Assembly: GCF_008704655.1 (NCBI RefSeq)
Contig: NZ_CP023688.1
Span: forward strand, 3,038,001 to 3,102,000
Length of the DNA: 64,000 nucleotides
Direction of reading: 5' to 3'
DNA from: Streptomyces rimosus
GTDB lineage: Bacteria > Actinomycetota > Actinomycetes > Streptomycetales > Streptomycetaceae
Part shown: in pieces, positions 17,664 through 30,196 of the stretch
How the letters are laid out: each line of letters opens with the position of its first letter
Numbering within the stretch: the stretch's first letter is position 1
Program-made: the position numbers and the translations under genes
Notes under the pieces: generated by a model
The model's input: only the letters and a program-made list of their open reading frames with translations
What the model was told of the DNA's origin: nothing
Database searches by the model: none

Positions 17664-18446
17664 ATGGCAGTCATCAGCGCGTCCGGCCTCGCCCGGGCCT
17701 TCACCACCCAGCGCGGCACCGTCGAAGCGGTACGCGGCATCGACCTCACCGCCGAACGCGGCGAGATCCTCGGCCTGCTCGGCCCGAACGGCGCCGGGAA
17801 GACCACCACCCTGCGGATGCTCACCACGCTCCTCGCGCCCACCGGCGGCACCGCGACGGTGGCCGGCTGCGACCTCGCCCGCGACCCGGCCGGGGTGCGG
17901 CGCGCCACCGGCTACGTGGCCCAGTCCGGCGGCGTCGACCCGAACGTCTCCGTACGGGAGGAACTGGTCACCCAGGGGCGGCTGTACCGCCTGCCGAAGG
18001 CCGAGGCGGCGGCCCGCGCCGGGGAACTGGCCGACGCGCTCGGCCTCGACGGGCTGCTGGACCGCAAGTGCGCGGCGATGTCCGGCGGGCAGCGGCGGCG
18101 CCTGGACATCGCGATGGGGCTGGTGCACCGGCCGGCGGTGCTCTTCCTGGACGAGCCGACGACCGGTCTCGATCCCGGCAGCCGGGCCGATCTGTGGGAG
18201 CTGGTCCGGCGGCTGCGTACGGACTTCGGCACCACGGTCGTCCTGACCACCCACTACCTCGACGAGGCGGACGCGCTGGCGGACCGCGTCGTGGTCGTGG
18301 ACCAGGGCGTGGTGGCCGCCGAGGGCACCCCGCACGCGCTCAAGTCCGCGTACGCCGGTTCGCCCGACGCGTCCCTCCAGGACGCCTTCCTGGCGATCAC
18401 CGGGCGCGACCCCGCCCCCGCGGACACCGCCCCCGTCGCCGTCTGA
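17664..18446 (+). CDS. DrrA-like ABC exporter ATPase
   Basis: 260 residues. Walker A is GPNGAGKTT, the signature MSGGQRRRLDIA, and Walker B VLFLDEPTTGLD, with TTHYLDEADALADR as switch and following helix, all typical of the DrrA daunorubicin-resistance family. ATG 17664 is selected because homology starts there (MAVISASGLARAFTTQRGTV); an upstream in-frame ATG at 17619 would place the divergent promoter inside the gene. With the downstream permease it should export a hydrophobic small molecule, under the control of the divergent TetR. Confidence 0.9.
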   Translation: MAVISASGLARAFTTQRGTVEAVRGIDLTAERGEILGLLGPNGAGKTTTLRMLTTLLAPTGGTATVAGCDLARDPAGVRRATGYVAQSGGVDPNVSVREELVTQGRLYRLPKAEAAARAGELADALGLDGLLDRKCAAMSGGQRRRLDIAMGLVHRPAVLFLDEPTTGLDPGSRADLWELVRRLRTDFGTTVVLTTHYLDEADALADRVVVVDQGVVAAEGTPHALKSAYAGSPDASLQDAFLAITGRDPAPADTAPVAV

Positions 18447-18487
18447 CCGCCCGCCCCCGTCACCGCACCGCCCACAGGAGTCCCCGT

Positions 18488-19243
18488 ATGTCCTCCGCCC
18501 TGTCCGACACGGCCCTGATCTTCGGGCGCTACGCCCGGCAGACCCTGCGCTCCAAACTCCAGATGTTCTTCGGCGTGCTGATGCCGCTGCTGTACCTGTT
18601 CTTCTTCGGCCCGCTGCTGACCGACCTGCCGCTGACCTCCGAGGGCAGCTCCTGGCAGGTCCTGGTGCCCGGTCTGCTGCTCCAACTCGCACTGTTCGGC
18701 GGCGCGTTCTGCGGGTTCGGCATCATCGTCGAGAAGCAGTACGGCGTGCTGGAGCGGATGCGGGTGACGCCCGTCAGCCGCCTCGCGCTGCTGCTGGGGC
18801 GGGTGCTGCGGGACGCGGCGCTGTTCACCTTCCAGGCGGTGCTGCTGGTGCTGGCGGCGGTGGTGATGGGGCTGCGGGCGCCGCTGGGCGGCATTCTCAT
18901 CGGGTTCGCCTTCGTCGCCGTGACGACCGTCGCGCTGTCCTCGTTCTCGTACGCGCTGGCCCTGAAGGTCACCTCGCCGCAGGAGTTCGGGCCGGTCGTC
19001 AACGCCGCCACCATGCCCACGATGCTGCTGTCCGGTCTGATGCTGCCGATGGCCCTGGCGCCCGGCTGGCTGGACGCGCTCTCGCACGTGATGCCGCTGC
19101 GCTACCTCGTGGACGGCGTCCGGGCGGCCTACGTGGGCGACTACACCGCGGCGAGCGTGCTGTACGGCGCGCTGGTCGCGGCCGGGCTCGCCGTACTGGC
19201 CGCGGCCGTGTGCGCCCGCGCCTTCCGCAGGGCGGCCGCGTAG
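18488..19243 (+). CDS. DrrB-like ABC-2 exporter permease
   Basis: 251 residues with six predicted membrane segments: LQMFFGVLMPLLYLFFFG, LLLQLALFGGAFCGFGIIV and others follow in order. The ABC-2 signature region lies around GVLERMRVTPVSRLALLLGR, and the end segment has AATMPTMLLSGLMLPM. ATG 18488 follows AGGAG at 7 nt. It lies 41 bp after the ATPase gene in the same operon and forms the membrane channel of that exporter. Its TAG stop doubles as the start of a -10-like element for the next gene. Confidence 0.88.
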   Translation: MSSALSDTALIFGRYARQTLRSKLQMFFGVLMPLLYLFFFGPLLTDLPLTSEGSSWQVLVPGLLLQLALFGGAFCGFGIIVEKQYGVLERMRVTPVSRLALLLGRVLRDAALFTFQAVLLVLAAVVMGLRAPLGGILIGFAFVAVTTVALSSFSYALALKVTSPQEFGPVVNAATMPTMLLSGLMLPMALAPGWLDALSHVMPLRYLVDGVRAAYVGDYTAASVLYGALVAAGLAVLAAAVCARAFRRAAA

Positions 19244-19254
19244 GCTCGCCCGTA
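19241..19254 (+). promoter_or_regulatory. Candidate leaderless promoter of the cobalamin adenosyltransferase gene
   Basis: TAGGCT (19241-19246), whose first three bases are the stop codon of the permease gene, ends 7 bp before ATG 19254. No ribosome site is visible. Confidence 0.45.
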
Positions 19255-19826
19255 TGGTCAATCTGACGCGCATCTACACCCGTACCGGCGACAAGGGCAC
19301 CACCGCCCTCGGCGACATGAGCCGGACCGCCAAGACCGACACGCGGATCGCGGCCTACGCGGACGCCAACGAGGCCAACGCGGCGATCGGCGTGGCCATC
19401 GCGCTCGGCTCGCTGCCGGAGGACGTCGTCAAGGTGCTCGTCCGGGTGCAGAACGACCTCTTCGACGTGGGCGCCGACCTGTCGACGCCGGTGGTGGAGA
19501 ACCCGGAGTTCCCGCCGCTGCGCGTCGAGCAGTCCTACGTCGACAAGCTGGAGGCGGACTGCGACCACTACCTGGAGGGCCTGGAGAAGCTGCGCAGCTT
19601 CATCCTGCCCGGCGGCACGGCGGGCGCCGCGCTGCTGCACCAGGCGTGCACGGTCGTACGCCGTGCCGAGCGCTCCACCTGGGCGGCGCTGGAGATGCAC
19701 GGCGACACCATGAACCACCTCACCGCCACCTACCTCAACCGCCTCTCCGACATCCTGTTCATCCTGGCCCGCACGGCCAACAAGGAGCTGGGCGACGTGC
19801 TGTGGGTGCCGGGCGGCGAGCGCTAG
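19254..19826 (+). CDS. PduO-type cob(I)alamin adenosyltransferase
   Basis: 190 residues, the usual length. The N-terminal ATP-binding motif is YTRTGDKGTTALGD, followed by NEANAAIGVA, LPGGT and VVRRAERST (the conserved RRxER motif), and NRLSDILFILAR at the C-terminus. The enzyme transfers the adenosyl group of ATP to cob(I)alamin to make coenzyme B12. No other cobalamin gene and no cobalamin riboswitch is adjacent. The reading frame ends 6 bp before the convergent membrane-protein gene. Confidence 0.94.
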   Translation: MVNLTRIYTRTGDKGTTALGDMSRTAKTDTRIAAYADANEANAAIGVAIALGSLPEDVVKVLVRVQNDLFDVGADLSTPVVENPEFPPLRVEQSYVDKLEADCDHYLEGLEKLRSFILPGGTAGAALLHQACTVVRRAERSTWAALEMHGDTMNHLTATYLNRLSDILFILARTANKELGDVLWVPGGER

Positions 19827-19832
19827 CCAATC

Positions 19833-20435
19833 TCACCAGCCGGACTTCCGGCCGGCCCCGGTGTGGTCGCGGTCGTCCGTGCCGCCCTGGGGCAGGTCCG
19901 CCGCCGGCGCCTGCTTCGGCCAGATCGTGTAGCTCGTCGCGATCACCAGGTTGATGCCGATGACGAAGAGCATCTTGGTCTGCCAGCCGCGCAGCGAGGT
20001 GGTCTGCGCGGGGTCGCCCACGTACCGGACCGCGGCCTCCAGCAGGCCCATCGCGATGAGCGCGGCGAGGATCCAGCGGGCCGCCGACTGCCATTCGAAG
20101 ACCGTACGGGCCCGGCCATACTTCGGCGCGGGCACCGGCGGCGGGCCGCCCGCGAAACGGTGGGCGAAGCGGACGTCCACCCACTTGATGGTGCGGTGCC
20201 CCAGCGCGACCGAGAAGCCGATGTAGGCGGCGGCCAGTCCGTGCTTCCAGTCGGGCTCGGCGCCGTTCTTCAGGTCGACGGCGGTGACGACCAGCAGGAC
20301 CAGCTCCAGCAGCGGCTCCAGCAGCAGCACGGCGACGCCGGTACGCGGCATCTTCGCCAGGTAGCGCAGGGCCAGTCCGCCGGCCAGCAGTATCCAGAAG
20401 CCGACCTCGCAGACGACGATCAGCACAGCGATCAC
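19833..20435 (-). CDS. Conserved integral membrane protein
   Basis: 200 residues from GTG 20435, chosen because GGGGAG lies 4 nt upstream. Five hydrophobic segments are seen: VIAVLIVVCEVGFWILLAGG at the very N-terminus, one around VLLLEPLLELVLLVVTAVDL, one near AAYIGFSVALGH, one at WILAALIAMGLLEAAVRYV and one at MLFVIGINLVIATSYTIW. The C-terminal 25 residues are polar. No enzyme motif is recognised. It is divergent from the histidine kinase gene, and two copies of a repeated palindromic element lie between them, so it may be a target of that two-component system. Confidence 0.8.
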   Translation of the reverse strand: MIAVLIVVCEVGFWILLAGGLALRYLAKMPRTGVAVLLLEPLLELVLLVVTAVDLKNGAEPDWKHGLAAAYIGFSVALGHRTIKWVDVRFAHRFAGGPPPVPAPKYGRARTVFEWQSAARWILAALIAMGLLEAAVRYVGDPAQTTSLRGWQTKMLFVIGINLVIATSYTIWPKQAPAADLPQGGTDDRDHTGAGRKSGW

Positions 20436-20514
20436 GGGACTCCCCTTCTTTCCTGTCCCTTCCAGGCTCGCCCCGGAATCCGGCCGTGCCCTCGTCGCCC
20501 ATGACGATCCGCCG

Positions 20515-20569
20515 CTGCATCTTTCGATGTCCCGCGACGGCCCGGAACTGCATCCTTCGATGTACCGCG
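20515..20569. promoter_or_regulatory. Two direct repeats, each with a CATC-N4-GATG palindrome
   Basis: CTGCATCTTTCGATGTCCCG (from 20515) and CTGCATCCTTCGATGTACCG (from 20548) are 33 bp apart, three helical turns. Each contains CATC(T/C)TTCGATG. They sit between the divergent membrane protein and the histidine kinase, a likely operator for the encoded response regulator. Confidence 0.55.
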
Positions 20570-20632
20570 CGGGGCGCGCGGTTCGGCCGGGGCGTGGAGG
20601 CGGCGGGCCGCGCGGCCGTGTTTGATGGTGGG

Positions 20633-21895
20633 GTGACCGCACGACCCCGCCTGGCCCTGCCCCGCCCGCACCGCGACGACCTGCGCATCGCCGTCTGCGG
20701 GCTGCTCGGCGGGCTGCTGGTGTGGGCGCTGGGGCTGCGCAACAACACACCGCTGGTGGACCTGCCCGAATGGCTGGTCCTGCTGGCGCTGACCGCCATG
20801 TCCGCCGCCGAGCTGCTGCGCCGCAGCGCGCCGCGCACCGCGCTGGCCACGGCGACCGCCGCGCTCGCGCTGGACGTGTGCAGCGGCGGGCTGATCATCA
20901 CGATCCTGATGTTCACTGACGTCATCTACGCCGCGGTGTTGTACGGATCGCCCGCCACCGCCCGGCGGGTCCCGGTCATCAGCATCCTGCTCACCGTCGC
21001 CGCCACCATCGTCCCGGTGGCGGTGCTGCGCGACCCGCGGGCCCTGCTGCTCGGCATCGGCGTCGGCGTGATCACGACCGCGCCCGCCTGGACCGGTGTC
21101 ATCATCCGCGAGCACCGCAACGCCGCGCGGGCCGCCCGGCTGGAGGCCGAACAGACCGCCCTGCTGGCCGAGATGGACCGTACGCAAGCGGTCGTCGCCG
21201 AACGCGCGCGGATGGCGCGCGAGTTGCACGACATGGTCGCCAACCACCTGTCGGCCATCGCGATCCACTCCACGGCCGCGCAGTCCATAGACGACCCGGC
21301 CGCCACCCGTGAGGCGCTCGGCGTCATCCGCGAGAACAGCGTGCAGGGCCTGGCCGAGATGCGGCGCCTGATCGGACTGCTGCGGGACGCGAAGGACCCC
21401 GGCGCGACGGCCGAGGCGCAGGCCACGCCGACCCTGGACGGACTGGACGCATTGCTGCGGCAGGCGCGCACCAACGGGGCGAGCAGCGGCCTGACATTCA
21501 CCCTCCAGGATGACCGACAAGACGGCCGGCAGGACGACCGTGAGGACCCCCGGGCGGACGGCGGCGCCGCGCGGCTGCCCGCGCCGGTGGAGCTCGCCGC
21601 GTACCGCATCGTGCAGGAGTCGCTGACCAACGCCCTCAAGCACGCGGCGCCCGGCGAGGTGGCGGTCCGCATCGCGTACGCTCCTGGCGGCCCGCTCATC
21701 GTCAGCGTGACCAGCCCCTTCGGTGACCGCCCCGGCCCGCGCGCGCCCGGCTCCGGCGCGGGGCTGGTCGGCATGCGGGAGCGGATCGCGCTGCTCGACG
21801 GAGATTTCGAGGCCGGCCCCGAGGGCCTGGGAGACCGCAAGACATGGCGGGTACGGGCCACGCTCCCGGTCCGCGAGGAGGAAGAGGAACGATGA
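20633..21895 (+). CDS. NarL-type two-component sensor histidine kinase
   Basis: 420 residues from GTG 20633. The N-terminal 130 residues hold about four to five membrane segments (for example WLVLLALTAMSAAELL, ALDVCSGGLIITILMFT and VISILLTVAATIVPVAVL). The HisKA_3 dimerisation helix has the phosphoacceptor in RMARELHDMVANHLSAIAIH. The ATPase domain begins AYRIVQESLTNALKHA and ends with GAGLVGMRERIALLDG. An odd acidic insert of Asp/Arg/Gln (DDRQDGRQDDREDPRADGG) sits before the ATPase domain. The stop overlaps the regulator start (ATGA). The signal is unknown. Confidence 0.9.
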   Translation: MTARPRLALPRPHRDDLRIAVCGLLGGLLVWALGLRNNTPLVDLPEWLVLLALTAMSAAELLRRSAPRTALATATAALALDVCSGGLIITILMFTDVIYAAVLYGSPATARRVPVISILLTVAATIVPVAVLRDPRALLLGIGVGVITTAPAWTGVIIREHRNAARAARLEAEQTALLAEMDRTQAVVAERARMARELHDMVANHLSAIAIHSTAAQSIDDPAATREALGVIRENSVQGLAEMRRLIGLLRDAKDPGATAEAQATPTLDGLDALLRQARTNGASSGLTFTLQDDRQDGRQDDREDPRADGGAARLPAPVELAAYRIVQESLTNALKHAAPGEVAVRIAYAPGGPLIVSVTSPFGDRPGPRAPGSGAGLVGMRERIALLDGDFEAGPEGLGDRKTWRVRATLPVREEEEER

Positions 21896-22578
21896 CAGCT
21901 GCCACCGGCCGCCCGGTCCGGGTGCTGATCGCCGAGGACCAGTCCGCCGTACGGGCCGGGCTGGTGCTGATCCTGCGCTCGGCCGCCGACATCGAGGTGG
22001 CCGGGGAGGCCGCGGACGGCGAGGAGGCGGTGCGGCTGGCCCGCGAGCTGCGCCCCGACGTGGTGCTGATGGACGTACAGATGCCCAAGCTGGACGGGGT
22101 GTCGGCCACTCGCGCGATCGTCGCCGAGGAGCTGGCCGACGTGCTGGTGCTGACCACGTTCGACCTGGACGAGTACGTCTTCGGGGCGCTCCGCGCGGGC
22201 GCCGCCGGCTTCCTGCTCAAGGACACCGAGGCGGCGGCGCTGGTGGACGCGGTGCGCACGGTGGCCGCCGGGGAGGGTCTGATCGCGCCGGCCGTCACCC
22301 GGCGGCTGATCGCGGAGTTCGCCAGCCCCCGGGCGGCACGCCGCCCCGCCGACGCCGAGGCGCCGGACCCGGCCGTGCTGGACACCCTGACCCGGCGCGA
22401 GCGTGAGGTGCTGGGCTGCCTGGGCAGGGGGATGTCGAACGCCGACATCGCGGCCCGGCTGGAGGTGGCGGAGGCGACCGTCAAGACGCACGTCAGCCGG
22501 CTGCTGGGCAAGCTGGAGCTGCGCAGCCGGGTGCAGGCGGCGGTGCTGGCGCAGGAGTTGGGTGTGGGCGGCGACTGA
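21892..22578 (+). CDS. NarL/LuxR-family response regulator
   Basis: 228 residues. The receiver domain shows RVLIAEDQSAVRAGL, VVLMDVQMPKLDG with the phosphoacceptor Asp in LMDVQM, and GFLLKDTE with the conserved Lys. The C-terminal LuxR-type helix-turn-helix has LTRREREVLGCLGRGMSNADIA and VKTHVSRLLGKL. It is translationally coupled to the kinase gene. The paired repeats upstream of the kinase are the best candidate for its binding site and imply autoregulation. A 110-bp stretch separates it from the chitinase promoter, which has its own control. Confidence 0.92.
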   Translation: MTAATGRPVRVLIAEDQSAVRAGLVLILRSAADIEVAGEAADGEEAVRLARELRPDVVLMDVQMPKLDGVSATRAIVAEELADVLVLTTFDLDEYVFGALRAGAAGFLLKDTEAAALVDAVRTVAAGEGLIAPAVTRRLIAEFASPRAARRPADAEAPDPAVLDTLTRREREVLGCLGRGMSNADIAARLEVAEATVKTHVSRLLGKLELRSRVQAAVLAQELGVGGD

Positions 22579-22631
22579 CCGGGCGTGCCGTCGCCGCGCG
22601 TACGGGCGTGGCGGAGGCCGCCCACCACTTT

Positions 22632-22672
22632 GGTCCAGACCTCTTGACCGTAGGTCTGGACCTTTTTACGCT
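22632..22672 (+). promoter_or_regulatory. Chitinase promoter with paired DasR-type sites
   Basis: TTGACC (22644-22649), a 17-bp spacer and TACGCT (22667-22672) form a good promoter. GGTCCAGACCT (22632-22642) lies just upstream of the -35, and its exact reverse complement AGGTCTGGACC (22652-22662) lies inside the spacer. This is the 12-bp element known from Streptomyces chitinase promoters, where DasR binds and N-acetylglucosamine derivatives relieve repression. Confidence 0.85.
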
Positions 22673-22763
22673 CCCTTCACATCTTTGCGGTGAGCGCGCC
22701 CCACAGCGCTCACCGGGCGGCGCAGGTTCCCCCACCTTCCCACCCCCTTACCTGGGAGCATCC

Positions 22764-24896
22764 GTGACACCCGGAACCCTGACACGCACCACCCACGCCC
22801 GTCGAAGAGCCCTCGCGGCCCTCACCGCACTCCTGCTGCCCGTGGCCGCGCTGATCGGCCTGGCCGGCGCCACCCCGGCGCACGCCGCCGAATCGGCGAC
22901 CGCCACGTACACCAAGGTCTCCGACTGGGGCACCGGCTTCCAGGGGCAGTGGACGGTCAAGAACACCGGCGACACCAGCATCAACGGCTGGACCGTCGAG
23001 TGGGACTTCCCCTCCGGCACCTCCGTCGGCTCCGCCTGGGACGCCCGGGTCAGCGGCTCGGGCACCCACTGGAAGGCCCAGAACGCCAACTGGAACGGCA
23101 CCATCGCTCCCGGCGCCTCGGTCAGCTTCGGCTTCACCGGCGCCGGCAGCGGCGGCGGCGACGTGAGCGGCTGCAAGCTCAACGGCGGCTCCTGCGACGG
23201 CGCGCAGCCCGGTGACACCCCGCCGTCCGCGCCCGGCAAGCCGGTGGCCGGCAGCGTCACCGACACCTCCGTACGGCTGACCTGGACCGCCGCGACGGAC
23301 GACAAGGGCGTCAAGAACTACGACATCCTGCGCGACGGCACCAAGGTCGCCACCGTCGAGAAGCTCGCGTACACCGACACGGGCCTGACGAAGGACACCT
23401 CGTACACCTACACCGTCGTCGCCCGCGACACCGCGGACCAGACCGGCCCCGCCAGCGAACCGCTCACCGTGCGCACCACCGGCGGCGGACAGCCCGGCGA
23501 CAACCCTCCGTCCGCGCCCGGCAAGCCGGTGGCGAGCGACGTCACCGACACGTCCGTACGGCTGGCGTGGACCGCGGCCACCGACGACAAGGGCGTCAAG
23601 AACTACGACGTGCTGCGCGACGGCACGAAGGTCGCCACCGTCGAGAAGCTGGCCTACACCGACTCCGGCCTGACCAAGGGCACCGACTACACCTACACCG
23701 TCGTCGCCCGCGACACCGCCGACCAGACCGGCCCCGCCAGCGCCGCCACGACCGTGCGCACCACCGGTGGCGGCCAGCAGCCCGTGGACGCGGTCAAGCT
23801 GGGCTACTTCACCGAGTGGGGCGTCTACGACCGCAACTACCACGTGAAGAACCTGGTCACCTCGGGTTCCGCGAGCAAGCTGACGCACATCAACTACGCG
23901 TTCGGCAACGTCCAGGGCGGCCGGTGCACCGTCGGTGACGCCTACGCGGCCACCGACAAGGCGTACACCGCCGACCAGAGCGTGGACGGCGTCGCCGACA
24001 CCTGGGACCAGCCGCTGCGCGGCAACTTCAACCAGCTCAAGAAGCTCAAGGCGAAGTACCCGAACATCAAGATCCTGTGGTCCTTCGGCGGCTGGACCTG
24101 GTCCGGCGGCTTCACCGACGCCGTCAAGAACCCGGCCGCCTTCGCCGACTCCTGCTACCAGCTGGTCAACGACGCGCGCTGGGCCGGCCTCTTCGACGGC
24201 ATCGACCTGGACTGGGAGTACCCCAACGCCTGCGGCCTGACCTGCGACACCAGCGGCCCGGCGGCCTTCAGCACCATGATGAAGGCGATGCGCGACAAGT
24301 TCGGCAAGCAGCTGGTCACCGCCGCGATCACGGCCGACGGCTCGGACGGCGGCAAGATCGACGCGGCGGACTACGGCGGCGGCTCGCAGTACGCCGACTG
24401 GTACAACGTCATGACGTACGACTTCTTCGGCGCCTGGGACAAGACCGGGCCCACCGCCCCCCACTCGCCGCTGACGTCCTACCCCGGCATCCCGAAGCAG
24501 GGCTTCAACACCGACGCGGCCCTGCAGAAGCTCAAGGCCAAGGGCGTGCCCGCGAAGAAGCTGCTGATCGGCATCGGCTTCTACGGACGCGGCTGGACCG
24601 GCGTCACCCAGGACGCCCCCGGCGGCACCGCCACCGGCCCGGCCCCCGGCAAGTACGAGGCGGGCATCGAGGACTACAAGATCCTCAAGGCGAGCTGTCC
24701 GTCCACCGGCACCGTCGCCGGCACCGCGTACGCCCGGTGCGGCAGCAACTGGTGGAGCTATGACACGCCCGCCACGATCAACGGCAAGATGAGCTACGCC
24801 AAGCAGCAGGGCCTGGGCGGCGCGTTCTTCTGGGAGTTCAGCGGTGACACGGCCGACGGCGAACTGATGACCGCGATCGACAGCGGCCTGAAGTAA
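22764..24896 (+). CDS. chiC: Secreted family 18 chitinase with CBM2 and two FnIII domains
   Basis: 710 residues from GTG 22764, with GGGAG 5 nt upstream. Domains in order: a Sec signal peptide with RRR, a Leu/Ala core and a likely cut after AHA at residue 41; a CBM2-type carbohydrate-binding module (about 42-146, with Trp pairs such as NGWTVEWDF); two nearly identical fibronectin III repeats (about 150-240 and 245-335); and a GH18 catalytic domain (about 338-710) with DGIDLDWEYP, whose glutamate near residue 485 is the acid catalyst. It degrades chitin outside the cell. It resembles S. coelicolor ChiC but carries one FnIII more than I recall for that protein. Control is by the DasR-type sites upstream. 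Confidence 0.93.
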   Translation: MTPGTLTRTTHARRRALAALTALLLPVAALIGLAGATPAHAAESATATYTKVSDWGTGFQGQWTVKNTGDTSINGWTVEWDFPSGTSVGSAWDARVSGSGTHWKAQNANWNGTIAPGASVSFGFTGAGSGGGDVSGCKLNGGSCDGAQPGDTPPSAPGKPVAGSVTDTSVRLTWTAATDDKGVKNYDILRDGTKVATVEKLAYTDTGLTKDTSYTYTVVARDTADQTGPASEPLTVRTTGGGQPGDNPPSAPGKPVASDVTDTSVRLAWTAATDDKGVKNYDVLRDGTKVATVEKLAYTDSGLTKGTDYTYTVVARDTADQTGPASAATTVRTTGGGQQPVDAVKLGYFTEWGVYDRNYHVKNLVTSGSASKLTHINYAFGNVQGGRCTVGDAYAATDKAYTADQSVDGVADTWDQPLRGNFNQLKKLKAKYPNIKILWSFGGWTWSGGFTDAVKNPAAFADSCYQLVNDARWAGLFDGIDLDWEYPNACGLTCDTSGPAAFSTMMKAMRDKFGKQLVTAAITADGSDGGKIDAADYGGGSQYADWYNVMTYDFFGAWDKTGPTAPHSPLTSYPGIPKQGFNTDAALQKLKAKGVPAKKLLIGIGFYGRGWTGVTQDAPGGTATGPAPGKYEAGIEDYKILKASCPSTGTVAGTAYARCGSNWWSYDTPATINGKMSYAKQQGLGGAFFWEFSGDTADGELMTAIDSGLK

Positions 24897-24916
24897 CCCG
24901 GCCACACCCCCGGACC

Positions 24917-24952
24917 GGCCGGGGAGGCGGCGTCGCCCCCGCCTTCCCGGCC
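24917..24952 (+). terminator. Terminator after chitinase gene
   Basis: GGCCGGGGAGGCGG and CCGCCTTCCCGGCC pair with one mismatch over an 8-nt loop, 20 bp after the stop. Confidence 0.7.
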
Positions 24953-24972
24953 TTCGGCCCGCGGGGAACGGT

Positions 24973-25422
24973 TTACGCCACGTTGACTCTCTGTCCGGGA
25001 GGCGCCGCCTCCAGCCAAGCCAGGAAGCCCGTCAGCGCGTCCTCGCTCATCGCCAGCTCCAGCCTCGTACCGCGGTGGCGGCAGGCGAGCACGACGGAGT
25101 CGGAGAGCAGGGCGAGTTCCTCCTCGCCCTGGGGGGTGCGGCGCTGGAGGACCTCGATGGAGAAGCGTTCCAGGACGCGGCGGGGACGGGGCGCGTACGA
25201 GAAGACGCGGAACCACTCGACCCGGTCACCGTTGTAGCGCGCGACACCGTAGATCCAGCCCTTGCCGCTGGGCTCGGCCTCTTCCTCGGGCACGTTCCAG
25301 CGCAGACTGCAGTCGAACGTGCCGCCGGAGCGCTGGATGAGCCGTCGCCGTAGTCCGAAGACGAAGAGCCCCAGCAGCACCAGCACGACGACCGCGCCGC
25401 TCACAAGCAGAGCGAGGACCAT
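24973..25422 (-). CDS. DUF2550 membrane-anchored protein
   Basis: 149 residues. One N-terminal membrane segment (MVLALLVSGAVVVLVLLGLF) is followed by RRRLIQRSGGTFDCSLRW, the hallmark opening of the DUF2550 family, and a soluble domain containing KGWIYGVARYNGDRVEWFRVFS. The family is confined to actinobacteria and sits beside the ATP synthase operon in many of them, as here (150 bp after atpC on the same strand). A strong terminator between the two argues for separate transcription. No biochemical role is known to me. Confidence 0.88.
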   Translation of the reverse strand: MVLALLVSGAVVVLVLLGLFVFGLRRRLIQRSGGTFDCSLRWNVPEEEAEPSGKGWIYGVARYNGDRVEWFRVFSYAPRPRRVLERFSIEVLQRRTPQGEEELALLSDSVVLACRHRGTRLELAMSEDALTGFLAWLEAAPPGQRVNVA

Positions 25423-25498
25423 CCGAACCGACCTCCTCGCCTCGATGGGTCACCCCCGGCGCCGGTCGGGCGCAGGGGAACAAATCGCACCTGCATTG

Positions 25499-25548
25499 CC
25501 TCAGCCGCGGGCCGCCCTGGAGAATTCCAGCGCAGCCCGCGGCTGAGG
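25499..25548 (-). terminator. ATP synthase operon terminator
   Basis: A perfect 14-bp inverted repeat: CCTCAGCCGCGGGC (25499-25512) with GCCCGCGGCTGAGG (25535-25548). The loop holds a further short hairpin (CTGGA/TCCAG). It begins 25 bp downstream of the atpC stop. Confidence 0.85.
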
Positions 25549-25572
25549 GACGTGCCTCGTCGGTGGTGGGCC

Positions 25573-25956
25573 TCAGTGGACGCCCGCCACCGCGCGCAGC
25601 CGGACATCGGCGCGGCGCTCGGCGGCCGCGTCGGCCTCCGACTTCGCCCGCTCCAAGGCCCGCTCCGCGCGCTGGACATCGATCTCGTCCGACAGCTCGG
25701 CGATCTCCGCGAGCAGAGACAGCTTGTTGTCGGCGAACGAGATGAAGCCGCCGTGCACGGCGGCGACGACGGTGCCGTCCCCGTCCTCGCCGGTCGTACG
25801 AATCGTCACCGGGCCGGACTCCAGCACGCCGAGCAGCGGCTGGTGCCCCGGCATGACGCCGATGTCGCCCGACGAGGTGCGCGCGACGACCAGGCTGGCC
25901 TCGCCCGACCAGACCTGACGGTCGGCGGCGACCAACTCGACGTGCAGCTCAGCCAC
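25573..25956 (-). CDS. atpC: F1Fo ATP synthase epsilon subunit
   Basis: 127 residues from GTG 25956, preceded by GAGGAG at 5 nt. The N-terminal beta-sandwich is evident (AELHVELVAADRQVWSGEA, SGDIGVMPGHQPLLGVLESG, AAVHGGFISFADNKLSLLAE), followed by the helical hairpin (RAERALERAKSEADAAAE). Epsilon couples rotation of the central stalk to catalysis and can inhibit hydrolysis. It is the last gene of the operon, about 110 bp after atpD, followed by the terminator. Confidence 0.97.
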   Translation of the reverse strand: MAELHVELVAADRQVWSGEASLVVARTSSGDIGVMPGHQPLLGVLESGPVTIRTTGEDGDGTVVAAVHGGFISFADNKLSLLAEIAELSDEIDVQRAERALERAKSEADAAAERRADVRLRAVAGVH

Positions 25957-26064
25957 GATGGCTCCTCGGGTCTCCACCTGCCGGGTGCGGCAGATGTTGG
26001 GTCAAATACTAGTGGTCGTGACGACCGGGGGCGGCCAGGGCCGCCCCCGGAACGCGGCCGGGCC

Positions 26065-28433
<2,369 letters not shown>

Positions 28434-28453
28434 GGATCAGGTCCCTTCCGTCG

Positions 28454-30046
<1,593 letters not shown>

Positions 30047-30196
30047 CTGGGTTCCCTGCTCTCCTTGTTGGGCCCGTCGTCGTTTACGGGGGTCATGCAC
30101 GTCCCCCGCCGCAGGCAGGGGCGGTTGCCCCCGTGATGTCACTGCGTCCACGGCCCAACTCGGGCCGCCGTACTACTTCTTGAGTTGGTGGGTGGG

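Noticed and set aside
19241..19254. Cobalamin riboswitch before the adenosyltransferase gene
   Set aside because: Only 10 bp separate it from the upstream stop codon and the gene looks leaderless, so there is no room for a riboswitch.
22710..24905. 731-codon open frame on the minus strand
   Set aside because: It is antisense to the chitinase, which has complete domains and a known-type promoter.
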